A stretch of DNA of 64,000 bases from Nonomuraea rubra (GTDB lineage Bacteria > Actinomycetota > Actinomycetes > Streptosporangiales > Streptosporangiaceae). Shown piece by piece: positions 51,330 to 60,744 of this stretch. The position numbers were made by a program, and so were the translations under genes. Location: contig NZ_JACHMI010000001.1 of the NCBI RefSeq assembly GCF_014207985.1, positions 2,029,001-2,093,000 of the forward strand. Reading direction: 5' to 3'. Below the pieces are notes generated by a model. It was given only the letters and a program-made list of their open reading frames with translations, had not been told where the DNA came from and ran no database searches. Numbering within the stretch: position 1 is the first letter of the stretch; each line of letters starts with the position of its first letter.

Positions 51330-51635
51330 TCAGTCGATGCCTTCCACGATGCGGAAGTCGCGCTCGAAGCCGTCGGGGAGGGCCACCAGCGCCTTCTGGT
51401 ATGCCTCGCTCTCGTATGCCGCGACGGCCTGTTCAAAGCTGTCGAACTCGATCAGAACGACGCGCTGCGTGATTCCGGCCTCGTGGGCGACGACTCGACC
51501 ACCACGGGACGGGATCCGGGACAGGACGCGCCCGCCCCCGGCCTGGACAGCCGGACCGGCCAGCTTGTCGTAGGCAGTCAGCCTCTCAGGGTCGGAAATG
51601 GCGGGGTAGACACTGACCCAGTAGCCCTTAGCCAT
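51330..51635 (-). CDS. DUF1330 family protein
   Basis: This 101-residue protein starts at the ATG at 51635 and is a single ferredoxin-like (dimeric alpha-beta barrel) domain: MAKGYWVSVYPAISDPERLT, then VQAGGGRVLSRIPSRGGRVV and VLIEFDSFEQAVAAYESEAY. These are the conserved strands and helix of DUF1330, whose biochemical role is unknown to me. It is divergent from the LysR regulator at 51824, with a 14-bp perfect palindrome between them, so it is the probable LysR target. Confidence 0.88.
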   Translation of the reverse strand: MAKGYWVSVYPAISDPERLTAYDKLAGPAVQAGGGRVLSRIPSRGGRVVAHEAGITQRVVLIEFDSFEQAVAAYESEAYQKALVALPDGFERDFRIVEGID

Positions 51636-51684
51636 GGAAACCTCCTGTATTGGGCCGGACGCGTCCGGCTTCGCATTGACACTC

Positions 51685-51698
51685 GGATCGATCGATCC
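51685..51698. promoter_or_regulatory. 14-bp palindrome between DUF1330 gene and LysR gene
   Basis: GGATCGATCGATCC is perfectly self-complementary. A related GATCGAT occurs again near 51772. LysR regulators bind short dyads of the T-N11-A type in divergent intergenic regions, so this is a candidate regulatory site. GATC-rich palindromes can also arise by chance. Confidence 0.45.
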
Positions 51699-51823
51699 CG
51701 GCGACGGGTACTGCGGTCAGTTGAATCGTCATAGGCGCAGGTTAGGGCCTCATGTGCGGTCGAGGGAAAGATCGATACGGGATAGACTCAGAACGGATCG
51801 TTATCAATCGGCAGGGAGGGCAC

Positions 51824-52726
51824 GTGGCGCCGGACACGGTGAGCCTGCGGTACTTCCTGGTGCTGGCGCAGGAGTTGAACTTCACCCGCGCGGCCGCACG
51901 GATCGGTATCGCACAGCCCGCACTCAGCGCCCGGATGCGCCGGTTGGAGGCGGAACTCGGTACGGCCCTGCTGGTCCGCAACACGCGTAGCGTCGTATTG
52001 ACCACGGCCGGTGCGGCTCTGGCGGAGTCCGCGCCGCCCGCGCTGGCGGCGCTGGACCGGGCATGGGACACCGCCCGGAGCGCGGCGGCCGGTGAACTGG
52101 GCACGCTGCGCATCGGATACAGCCTCAGCGCCGGGGCCGAGACGGTACCGGCCCTGGTGGACAGGCTGATGCGCAAGAGTCCCGGACTTGAGGTCGGCGC
52201 GGTCCCGATGGCGACACCGGAGATCTCCCCCGCGGTCGCCGACGGCCGCATCGATGCCGGGATCACCCGCGGTGAGCAGCCGGGCCGTGGCGTGCGCCGG
52301 TTCCTGCTGCGGCGTATGCGCGTGGGGGTCCAGCTGGCGCAGCACCATCCGCTGGCCGAACACCCGGAGATCGAGATCGCCGACGCGGCCGCGTATCCGC
52401 TGCGACTCCCGGACCGTGCGGCCAACCCGGTGATCCACGATCAGCTGTCCGCACTGTTCCGGGACACCCGACCACACCCCCGGTTCCACACGCCCGCAGT
52501 CTCTTTCGACCTGTCCCAGCGCGACCTGCGCGACGGGGTCACCCTCGCCCCGGCCGGAGAAGCCGCGCTCACGGCAGCACCGGCCGGTCTCACCTGGCGA
52601 CCGCTGCGGGGCGCGCCCAGCCTGACGATCCACCTGGTCCTCCCACGCGAGCAGTCGCCGCTACACCGCCGCGTCCGTGCCGTCGCCAAAACCCTGGCGC
52701 ACGAGCTGCGCTGGCTGCCGGACTGA
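51824..52726 (+). CDS. LysR-family transcriptional regulator
   Basis: This 300-residue protein starts at the GTG at 51824 after GGGAGGG. The N-terminal winged helix is SLRYFLVLAQELNFTRAAAR then IGIAQPALSARMRRLEAELG (residues about 6-46), followed by the linker helix and a periplasmic-binding-protein-like effector domain (LGTLRIGYSLSAGAETVPAL, ISPAVADGRIDAGITRGE). It probably controls the divergent DUF1330 gene. The effector is unknown. A longer frame upstream lacks a ribosome binding site. Confidence 0.9.
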   Translation: MAPDTVSLRYFLVLAQELNFTRAAARIGIAQPALSARMRRLEAELGTALLVRNTRSVVLTTAGAALAESAPPALAALDRAWDTARSAAAGELGTLRIGYSLSAGAETVPALVDRLMRKSPGLEVGAVPMATPEISPAVADGRIDAGITRGEQPGRGVRRFLLRRMRVGVQLAQHHPLAEHPEIEIADAAAYPLRLPDRAANPVIHDQLSALFRDTRPHPRFHTPAVSFDLSQRDLRDGVTLAPAGEAALTAAPAGLTWRPLRGAPSLTIHLVLPREQSPLHRRVRAVAKTLAHELRWLPD

Positions 52727-52917
52727 CGCGCAAGAGGTCAAGCGAGACGGACGCCTGCGGTGGCGAGTGTCTGGACGCAGCGGAGATGACAGTGGAGCCT
52801 GCGCCTTATCTGGGCGCTTTCACTTCGATAGGTGTCGAAATAGCGGCGCTCGCGTCATCGAAGTCGGCCGATCGCCAGGCTGCACACCCGCCGGCCCAGT
52901 GAGCGTCGCCGGTTTCG

Positions 52918-53547
52918 TCAGCGGGCGTGACGCAGCCGCAGGAGATGCCCGGTGATGTGGTCACGGGCCGCGGTGACAGCGCGAACAGCGTGATCGTCGA
53001 TGCCTTGTGGTGGGCGGGTGCCCTTGCAGAGCAGCGTGGCGTAGCCGTGCGTGGTGGACAGGTGCACGTAGACGAAATCGGCGATCTCGGGCCAGGAGGT
53101 GTCGGCGGGCAGCACGTCCGCGGCCAGGCGCATGAGGGCGGCCGTGAGGTGGCGGCTCTGCTCCTGGACGGTCGGACGGTGGGGTTCGGCGAAGTCATAG
53201 GAGTAGACGAGGTCGAGGCCGGCGCGGTGCTCCAGGACGAAGCGGGTGTAGGCGCCCGCGGTGGCGGCGAGCCGGTCCACGGGATCGGGCCCCGCTCGCT
53301 CGGCCGCCTCGACGAGAACGTCGGTGATGTCGCTGATGATGGCGGCCGCGCAGGCGGCGAGCAGTGCCTCACGATCGGGGAAGTGGCGGTACGGCGCGGC
53401 CGACGACACGCCGACGCGGGCGGCGACCTTCGCCACGGAGAAGCCGGTGACGCCCGATTCGGCCAGCAGCGCGAGACCCTCGCGGATCAGCTCGGGACGT
53501 AGGTCGCCGTGGTGGTAGCCGCGTTTCGGCGGCGTGGGTCTGCTCAC
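52918..53547 (-). CDS. TetR-family regulator of the aldo/keto reductase
   Basis: This 209-residue protein starts at the GTG at 53547 (a TTG at 53553 is possible). It begins SRPTPPKRGYHHGDLRPELI, a typical opening for the TetR_C_33/WHG-type subgroup. The helix-turn-helix is LALLAESGVTGFSVAKVAAR then VGVSSAAPYRHFPDREAL. Two 19-bp palindromic direct repeats lie 25-64 bases upstream (53572-53611), between this gene and the divergent aldo/keto reductase. Repression of both genes, relieved by an electrophile or aldehyde, is a reasonable model. Confidence 0.88.
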   Translation of the reverse strand: MSRPTPPKRGYHHGDLRPELIREGLALLAESGVTGFSVAKVAARVGVSSAAPYRHFPDREALLAACAAAIISDITDVLVEAAERAGPDPVDRLAATAGAYTRFVLEHRAGLDLVYSYDFAEPHRPTVQEQSRHLTAALMRLAADVLPADTSWPEIADFVYVHLSTTHGYATLLCKGTRPPQGIDDHAVRAVTAARDHITGHLLRLRHAR

Positions 53548-53571
53548 GGCCAACGATTCTGCCCCCTTCCC

Positions 53572-53611
53572 AATGTTAGAGTACTCTTACTTAATGTTAG
53601 AGCACTCTTAC
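53572..53611. promoter_or_regulatory. two 19-bp operator repeats, 21-bp period
   Basis: AATGTTAGAGTACTCTTAC (53572-53590) is repeated with one change at 53593-53611. Each copy is a near-palindrome, GTtAGAG-TA-CTCTTAC. The two centres lie two helical turns apart on one face of DNA. The downstream copy is 24 bases from the reductase ATG. Confidence 0.85.
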
Positions 53612-53625
53612 ATCTGCAGGAATGA

Positions 53626-54609
<984 letters not shown>

Positions 54610-54639
54610 CCCCGGTGACCGGGCACGGCCTCCTCTGAA

Positions 54640-54658
54640 GCAGCGGTCAGGCCGCTGC
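54640..54658 (+). terminator. hairpin after the aldo/keto reductase gene
   Basis: GCAGCGG (54640-54646) pairs with CCGCTGC (54652-54658) around a 5-base loop, 31 bases after the stop. It sits between the plus-strand reductase and the minus-strand WD40 gene and may terminate one or both. Confidence 0.5.
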
Positions 54659-54841
54659 CGTCCGCAGCCGCGCCCGTGCCACCCGGTACGGCGATGCCCG
54701 ATAAGGGCACCAGGTAGAACGGGCACCATGCAGTAAACCGGATCGGGGACGGTGCGCAGATATCAGGAATTGATGGGCTCGGCGCTGGTTGTGGACGTGT
54801 TCGTTCTCGCCCAGGGCTTGCCGCAGGTGGCGGAAGACTGT

Positions 54842-57800
54842 TCAGCAGGTGCGTTCGAAGGGGAGCTCTCTGACACGTTGTGCCCACTGATGATCGGTCA
54901 GGGGGCCGGCCAGCTCGCAGGCCGCCTTGGAGGGATCGCCCAGGTATCTCAGGTGTGTGGCGAAGTCCCATACCACCATTTGGCCTGCCCAGTCGTAGGG
55001 TGACACCCCGTCGAAGAGCGGGGTGATCAGGACTCCGGATGTGGACAGAGCGGCCGGGTGGAAGATCCCGCTCGCCACGTTGAAGGTGAACAGATGTGTG
55101 GGACGGTCCGTGATCTCCCACACGGTCGTGACCCCGAGCAGGGACTGGATGAGCCCGTGTCCGTCGGGCGTGACGATGGCGCTGTTGTCGCTGGCGATCT
55201 GACCGTCCCGCCGGTCGAGCGGCCGGGGGCGGGTGGGGTCGGCGAGATCCCAGATGGTTCCCGGAGTCTCCGAGGTGGTAGTGATCAGCCGGTGTCCATC
55301 GGGAGTGAAGGTGATCTGCCCCCGCCGTCCGCCGGTGGTCTCCTGGACCTTGGCGAGGCGCCGGGGCCGGTGGGCGTCGGCGATGTCCCAGATCTCGACC
55401 GTCCGGTCACTGTCCAGCAACGCCAGCAGTCGTCCGTTCGGTGAGATCGCGGCGGACCTCAGCTCGCCCTGCCAGCCGTCGAGGCCGGCGAGCGGGGTGG
55501 TGGCGGGCAGTTGCCACAACTCCAGCGTCCGCTTCCTTCGGTCGGTGACTGCCAGGAGCCGTCCGCTGGAGCCGATCGCCACGGGGGACTTGCCGTCGAC
55601 GCCTGCCATCTGGCGGGGCCGACGCCGATCCGAGAGATCCCACAGCTCGGTCGAGTCCTGCCCTCGGCCCACTGCCACGATGCCGTCCTTGCCGGAGAAG
55701 AGGCGGCTGCTGGTCTCGCTCCTGTGGCGCTGAGTCGGCGGGGCCCGGCCGATCACTACGGGATGGGCCGGGTCGCTCATCTCCCACACCAGCACTTCTC
55801 CCGCCGAGGAAACGGTGGTGAGGCCGGCGTCGGGGGAGAAGGCCGCCGACGTGGTCCGCCCGTCGCGGCCGGGCACGATGGCCACGGGTGCCGGACGGCT
55901 GAGACTGGTCAGTCGCCATAACTTGGCTCTGGGGCTCCCGTCCACCGTGACCAGGAACGGCAGATGAGGCGATGCCCCGAGGTGGACCATCTGACGGGCT
56001 TCGTCGGTGGCGCCGTCCACGAAGGACGGCTCCGAGGGGCGGGTGATGTCCCAGACTTCGCCACTCACTCCCCGGTCGGTGACCAGGTAGCGATCATCCA
56101 GACCGAAGGCCAGCTGATTCGCGCTGCCGGGTATCTCCACGGAGCGCCTGGCGATGGCCAACTGCGTCGGCGCGACAGGGTTGGTGATGTCGAGCAGGAT
56201 GATTCCGCCGGTGTGCAGGGCGGCAAGCGTACGGCCGTCCCGGGAGAGTGCGATGGCTCTGATGGAGCCGGCCTTGTCATCCAGTACCGTGCCGAGCTTC
56301 CGCAAGGCCGCCCCGCCGGAGGCGTCCCACAGGGTGAGCCGCTGGTTGCCGAGGGAGGCGAGGATCCGGCCGTCCTCCGAGAGCGCGAGTCCTTCCGCTC
56401 CCACTCGTCCCCGCTCGCTCGGCTCGCTGTGCCGCAGGCGCGGATTCTCGGGGATGGTGATCTCCCAGTGCTCCAGGACGTCCGCATCCCGGACCACGGT
56501 AAGAAAGCGGCCGTCCGGCGAGAACACCAGTGCGCTGATCTCATCGCCTGCGTACCCCTGGTTTGCGAAGAGACCAGGGATGACGCCGACCTTCCTGGGC
56601 GTGCGCGGGTCGGCCAGGTTCCAGAGGGTGATGTCTCCTCTGTTCTCCGGTATGGCGATCATGCTTCTGTCTCGGGAGAAGGCGCTCCTGCGTGGATCCG
56701 GTTTCGGGACGTCGATGGTGGTGATCGCGGTGCGCGTGGCCGTGTCCCACAGGATCACGCCGCCGTCCTCGGAGGTGGTCGAGAGCATCCGGCCGTCGGG
56801 GGAGAATGCCGGATGGGACAGGCCGAACAGGGGCAGTTCGCCTGCGTAGCGGGTGGTCAGCAGGTTCTTGAGGAGGGCGGCGCGTGCTCCTTCTGCGCCG
56901 CCGAGCCGTACGGCGGCCAGGCCCAGCCGTAGGGCCAGCCGGGGTTCGCGGTTGAGCAGGTCGCCCGCTTCGCCGATCAGCCTGCCGGCCAGTGCCTGGC
57001 GGTGCGCCCGTTCGGCGGCGTCGATGGCTCGGGCGGCCACGACGCCGCCGGAGGACATGCCCAGGATCACCGCTGTCGCGGCTCCCACGAACCGTTCGTT
57101 CAGCCGGGTCCGGGTCAGCCTGATGGCCTGAGTCAGGTCGCGGGCTTGTCGCGCCCGGGCTTCGCGTAGCAGCTCGGGCGGAACCTGGTCCGCGGGCCGG
57201 AGCACGGGTAGGACGACGCGCCAGCGCTGCCTGACGGCCTCCTGGAGTTTGGCCCGGTAGCCACCGACGGGCAGGAGTCGCCCCTCGTCGTCGAGCCCGC
57301 CGGTCACGGCACACCGGTGGTCCAGGCGGCGCAGCCGATATCTGCCCAGCTTGCGCGATTGCCGGTGCAGTTCGTCCAGGCCGAGGGCGAACGAAGCAGC
57401 GAGCGAGCCCTGGATCACGTCGTTGCATGGATGGCGTCCATCCGTAAGGGACCACAGGACGCAGCGCTCGTGCAGCCGGGGGATGGCTTGCCAAGCGGCG
57501 TCCAGCGCATCGGCGAACGCATGGTCGGCAACCAGGAACGTCATGCGCCCCGGCATGGGATACAGGCCAGGCGGAGCGTCTCGAAGCAGTTCCAGACGCA
57601 GACTCGCGTGCCCGCCGGCCGCCAGCCGGTCGAACAACACCGGCAGCTCCACCTGGCCTGCGACGGCGGGCAGTGAGTCCTTCAGGGCGCATGCCAGCAG
57701 GGCGACCAGAGCTCCCGGGCCAGGATCGGGCTGGAGGTCGGCGAGGCGATGGAGGACGGAGGCGAGCTTCATGTCAGCGGCGGGCAGGATGCTCGTCGAT

Positions 57801-58150
57801 GGTTCGAAGGTGGCCGTCAGGGTGGAGGGCAGCACGTTCGCCTGCCGCCAGTGCTGGATGGAACGGATCAGGTACGGCTCCGCGCCCGCAGGCTCACCCA
57901 GCGCCTTGACCACGTCCAAGACGGCGCGGGCGGCACTGCTGGCCGGGCCCTCGGACGCGGATGCGCCGGTCCGCGGCTCATCTGGCCAGCTTGGCTCGAA
58001 CATGGCCAGCGCCTTGCCCTCGTCCCCGTCGAGACTCGGCTCGACATCCGTGCCGAGGGCCGCGCGGCGGCACCGCTCGAACCAGGTGCCAGGCCCGAGA
58101 GTCAGCTCGTCGAAGAGGGTGCCGAGTCTGGTCGCGTCCGCCCGGGTCAT
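54842..58150 (-). CDS. WD40 beta-propeller protein with degenerate Lon-like domain and membrane helix
   Basis: This is a 1102-residue protein. Residues about 1-200 show no known family. Residues about 230-335 resemble a Lon (S16) protease domain: NDVIQGSLAASFALGLDELH then AVTGGLDDEGRLLPVGGYRA. The catalytic Ser (GPSAG) and Lys (GGLKEK) positions appear to be Leu and Arg, so it is probably a pseudo-protease. A membrane helix (about 353-372, FVGAATAVILGMSSGGVVAA) follows, then REPRLALRLGLAAVRLGG, typical of actinobacterial WD40 signalling proteins. Residues about 440-1090 hold about fourteen WD40 blades (AFSPDGRMLSTTSEDGGVIL, LLALLDSDRTVEIWDIADAH). It is the last gene of a tightly overlapping three-gene operon. 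A scaffold, sensor or conflict-system role is inferred from architecture only. Confidence 0.8.
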   Translation of the reverse strand: MTRADATRLGTLFDELTLGPGTWFERCRRAALGTDVEPSLDGDEGKALAMFEPSWPDEPRTGASASEGPASSAARAVLDVVKALGEPAGAEPYLIRSIQHWRQANVLPSTLTATFEPSTSILPAADMKLASVLHRLADLQPDPGPGALVALLACALKDSLPAVAGQVELPVLFDRLAAGGHASLRLELLRDAPPGLYPMPGRMTFLVADHAFADALDAAWQAIPRLHERCVLWSLTDGRHPCNDVIQGSLAASFALGLDELHRQSRKLGRYRLRRLDHRCAVTGGLDDEGRLLPVGGYRAKLQEAVRQRWRVVLPVLRPADQVPPELLREARARQARDLTQAIRLTRTRLNERFVGAATAVILGMSSGGVVAARAIDAAERAHRQALAGRLIGEAGDLLNREPRLALRLGLAAVRLGGAEGARAALLKNLLTTRYAGELPLFGLSHPAFSPDGRMLSTTSEDGGVILWDTATRTAITTIDVPKPDPRRSAFSRDRSMIAIPENRGDITLWNLADPRTPRKVGVIPGLFANQGYAGDEISALVFSPDGRFLTVVRDADVLEHWEITIPENPRLRHSEPSERGRVGAEGLALSEDGRILASLGNQRLTLWDASGGAALRKLGTVLDDKAGSIRAIALSRDGRTLAALHTGGIILLDITNPVAPTQLAIARRSVEIPGSANQLAFGLDDRYLVTDRGVSGEVWDITRPSEPSFVDGATDEARQMVHLGASPHLPFLVTVDGSPRAKLWRLTSLSRPAPVAIVPGRDGRTTSAAFSPDAGLTTVSSAGEVLVWEMSDPAHPVVIGRAPPTQRHRSETSSRLFSGKDGIVAVGRGQDSTELWDLSDRRRPRQMAGVDGKSPVAIGSSGRLLAVTDRRKRTLELWQLPATTPLAGLDGWQGELRSAAISPNGRLLALLDSDRTVEIWDIADAHRPRRLAKVQETTGGRRGQITFTPDGHRLITTTSETPGTIWDLADPTRPRPLDRRDGQIASDNSAIVTPDGHGLIQSLLGVTTVWEITDRPTHLFTFNVASGIFHPAALSTSGVLITPLFDGVSPYDWAGQMVVWDFATHLRYLGDPSKAACELAGPLTDHQWAQRVRELPFERTC

Positions 58151-58794
58151 GCCGGGTTCTCGATCGCCTGCCGTACTGGATCATCTGGTGACAGCCGCGT
58201 GGCCACCTCCAACCATGCCCGCCGCCACGGCGGGGGAGAGGCGAGTACCGAGAGTCTGACGGTTTCCACCGCACCGGGCTGTGCTTCGAACCCCCGGATC
58301 GTCACGTCGGCCCAGGCAGACACGTCGGGGACGAGCAGTTGCCCCGCCCAGAGCCCGGAAGGATCAGCTGTGAAGATCATGACGTACGCCCGTTCGCCCG
58401 CCTCCGTCGTCACTGTGACAGGCAGGAAAGGCTCATTGCCGAGGTCTTCGGCCTCCACTGTGAAACGCATTCTGCCCCGCCCCGCCTCGATGAGGTGACA
58501 GGTCAGCCCCCACTCCGCGATGCGCCATTCGGCCGGGGTCGGCCGGGCCTCGTGGGTGGCGGCATGGCTGCGGGCGGAGACAGGGCTGAAGCGCGGGAGA
58601 TGCAGAAGGCCGTCACGGATGATGGGTGTGCGCCAAAGCGCCGACGGGGCCGTTTCCGGGGGCTCTTGCCGGAAGGCGAACGCCCGAGTGTTCCGCGCCA
58701 GTGCCTTGATCAGTGAGGGTGCGCGCGGATCGGCGACTCCTCCGAAGGCGGCTGTGTCCCGAGCCAGCGCGGCCAGGAGGTCGTCAAGTCGCAC
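58147..58794 (-). CDS. uncharacterised operon partner of the WD40 protein
   Basis: This 215-residue protein starts at the GTG at 58794. It begins RLDDLLAALARDTAAFGGVA and later contains SLIKALARNTRAFAFRQEP, a repeat-like pair of helices. Its second half is beta-rich (CHLIEAGRGRMRFTVEAEDL, AYVMIFTADPSGLWAGQLLV). I recognise no family, signal peptide or membrane helix. It overlaps the membrane-protein gene by 11 bases and the WD40 gene by 4 bases (ATGA). The stoichiometric coupling suggests that it forms a complex with them, perhaps linking the small membrane protein to the propeller. Confidence 0.75.
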   Translation of the reverse strand: MRLDDLLAALARDTAAFGGVADPRAPSLIKALARNTRAFAFRQEPPETAPSALWRTPIIRDGLLHLPRFSPVSARSHAATHEARPTPAEWRIAEWGLTCHLIEAGRGRMRFTVEAEDLGNEPFLPVTVTTEAGERAYVMIFTADPSGLWAGQLLVPDVSAWADVTIRGFEAQPGAVETVRLSVLASPPPWRRAWLEVATRLSPDDPVRQAIENPA

Positions 58795-59128
58795 TGCCGC
58801 TCCCTCGCCCCGCCTCCGTCTCGGTCAGTGCCTGACTGGAGCGCCGGGCCTGCCGCGATAACTGCTCGACGAACAACGGGGCACCTATGCCTGCCGCAAA
58901 GGCACCGAGCACCCCGCTGAGTTGCCCCGCCGTTCCCAGGGCCGCCGCGACCGCGGCGCCCACGCCGACCCGGATGACGACCGAGGCCACCAGCGCGGAG
59001 GCCGGCGCTTCGCCTTCCTGCTGCCACGGCCAACCGCTCGTCCGGCGAATCGCTGCGACGATCTCCAACAGCTCGATACAGGCGCTGCCCAGCAAGCCCC
59101 AGAGCGCCGCCTCGCCTCCGCTGATCAC
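58784..59128 (-). CDS. small membrane protein, first gene of the WD40 operon
   Basis: This 114-residue protein starts at the GTG at 59128. It has an N-terminal hydrophobic helix (AALWGLLGSACIELLEIVAA), a charged linker (RRTSGWPWQQEGEAP) and a long Gly/Ala-rich hydrophobic hairpin (about 45-90, VIRVGVGAAVAAALGTAGQL then GVLGAFAAGIGAPLFVEQL), ending in a polar cytoplasmic tail with RQARRSSQALTETEAG. I know no function for it. It probably anchors the complex at the membrane. Confidence 0.72.
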   Translation of the reverse strand: MISGGEAALWGLLGSACIELLEIVAAIRRTSGWPWQQEGEAPASALVASVVIRVGVGAAVAAALGTAGQLSGVLGAFAAGIGAPLFVEQLSRQARRSSQALTETEAGRGSGSAT

Positions 59129-59261
59129 GAGTCCGCCCTCTCGTCATGTGTCGATAACGACCATGCAAGACAATCTCCGTCACGCCGACAAGCTGAACCG
59201 GGTAAATGGCAGCGGGCCGGCACCACTACGAGATTCACCGGGCGTGCGACTCCGAGCTGTC

Positions 59262-59529
59262 CCCCGAGGTGGGCAGTGATCTTTCACGACACGCGCGACA
59301 TCGCCGACGTGGTCCTGCAGTCGCAGGCCGAGGGTTGGAAGATCGCACCCGAGGACCTGGCCGAGGTCTTCCCCTACCTGACGAGCACATCATGCGGTTC
59401 GGCGAGTACTCCACCCACGAACTCGCCATCACCCCGAAGGCGCACGAGCCCCGCCTGGACATTGCCTTCACCAGGCTGCATGACGTGGCCCGACTCGTCC
59501 GGTGCCAGGCCGAACACAGCCCTGGTTGA
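59262..59529 (+). pseudogene. Tn3-family transposase C-terminal remnant
   Basis: The frame reads FHDTRDIADVVLQSQAEGWK then IAPEDLAEVFPYLT. After a one-base shift near 59390 it continues EHIMRFGEYSTHELAITPKA. This is the terminal region of Tn3-type transposases, in which a helix pair is followed by S-P-Y-x-x-x-H-I-x-R-F-G-x-Y. The stop is at 59529. All upstream parts and the terminal inverted repeats are absent. Confidence 0.55.
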
Positions 59530-59587
59530 TCCCACGGCCTCCACGGGGGAGTGTCGACTCAACGGCTGATCTCGGTTGTTGAAGTGG

Positions 59588-60225
59588 TCAGAGGCTGGCA
59601 GGGGTGAGGTGGCCTTCGAAGGCGATCTGGAAGGCGTTCAAAGGTGCCTTCCGGCGCAGGGTTTCTGGAGCGACAACCAGCCGTGGTGGTCTTGCGCCTG
59701 CCGGAAATTCAATCCGTGCAGTGCAAGCCGCTTGTGAGTATTCGCGGAGGACTCCGCCGGGCCGGTCTCGTCGGTGCGGACGTAGGTGATGTCGCCGACC
59801 AGCTTGATGCCCGGCCGCTCGGCACCGGCGAAGGTCTCGGCGACCGACGCGGTCAGCAGCGTGCGGCGTCGCGCGGTGGCCGAGGCCGGCCGCTCGCGCC
59901 ACTCGTAGTAGCCCGAACGGGACACATCCAGCCAGGCGCACATCTTCACGATCGAGTGACGGGCCTTCTTCGCGTCGATGAGCTCGTACGTGGCGAGCGC
60001 CATCGAGTCTCGGACGCGAGGAAGGCGCCGCTTCTTCGGGAAGATCAACTTCTCGCGCGGCTCGGCGTTCTCCCGCTCCAACATCCGGATCCGGATCCGG
60101 TCCGGCCCGGAGACCGGCTGCTCGTCCTGGGCATGCGCGATCCGATGCCGGTTCGCCCAGCTGCCCAGCGTGCATGAAGGAACACCACCTGCGCAAGCGG
60201 CGCTCACGTGGCCGGTCTTCGGCTT
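59588..60225 (-). pseudogene. IS3-family transposase (OrfA/OrfB), deleted
   Basis: Minus-strand frames show the OrfA end (IRIRMLERENAEPREKLIFP), the OrfB N-terminus (ATYELIDAKKARHSIVKMCA then WLDVSRSGYYEWRERP) and a jump to PGIKLVGDITYVRTDETG, which contains the first catalytic Asp, before running into NTHKRLALHGLNFRQAQDHH. The end LTPASL lies at about 59588. The catalytic core after the first Asp is missing. Confidence 0.8.
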
Positions 60226-60261
60226 CACCGAGCGGTCGCCGCCGCGGCGACCGCTCGGTGA
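60225..60261. terminator. 16-bp perfect hairpin at the edge of the IS3 remnant
   Basis: CACCGAGCGGTCGCC (60226-60240) and GGCGACCGCTCGGTG (60246-60260), with one further A/T pair outside, form an exact stem around a 5-base loop. It could be a bidirectional terminator or a fused terminal inverted repeat of a lost element. It lies about 100 bases upstream of the regulator gene. Confidence 0.6.
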
Positions 60262-60363
60262 GCGCGCGGCGAACGGACTGAGGCTGGGCGAGGGTAGGCG
60301 GAGACGGTTCTGCTCTGCGCGAAGCTGACAGAACTCGAACGCGCCATCGACCTATGGTGAGGT

Positions 60364-60717
60364 ATGGCCTCATCCATGCCGTCGCGTCCAGCGATCAATC
60401 GGACCGCCCCCGAGCCGTCCCCGGCTCGCGAGCCGCTGTGGCGGCAGGTGCTCGGCGAGCGCTTGAGAGGGCTTCGCCATGAGCGGGGCGAGAAGTTGAG
60501 CGAGACGGCAAGCCGCGCCGGAGTCTCGCCGCAATATCTCTCCGAGATCGAACGAGGCGTCAAGGAGCCGTCGAGCGAAATGATCGCCGCGGTCGCCGGG
60601 GCGCTGGATGTAACCCTGGTCGATCTGACCCTTGCCGTTGCCGAGAGTTTGCGGCCTGCTCAGCAGGGCGCGTCGAGAGGTGCCACCTGCTCGGCCGCGT
60701 ATGCCCTGGCCGCGTAG
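60364..60717 (+). CDS. PopR/ClgR-like XRE regulator with C-terminal LAA degron
   Basis: This 117-residue protein starts at the ATG at 60364 (a second ATG lies at 60376). It contains one XRE helix-turn-helix: LGERLRGLRHERGEKLSETA then SRAGVSPQYLSEIERGVKEP and SSEMIAAVAGALDVTLVDLT. RAGVSPQYLSE(I/V)ERGxKEPSSE is characteristic of ClgR/PopR, which activate clp genes in actinomycetes. Those regulators are degraded by ClpP through C-terminal Ala-Ala, and this one ends AYALAA. It converges on the clpP pair (27-base gap) and probably controls that pair through the repeats at 61998-62081. Confidence 0.85.
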   Translation: MASSMPSRPAINRTAPEPSPAREPLWRQVLGERLRGLRHERGEKLSETASRAGVSPQYLSEIERGVKEPSSEMIAAVAGALDVTLVDLTLAVAESLRPAQQGASRGATCSAAYALAA

Positions 60718-60744
60718 CGCGGCTTGCCGGGGTTGTCCACGGGG

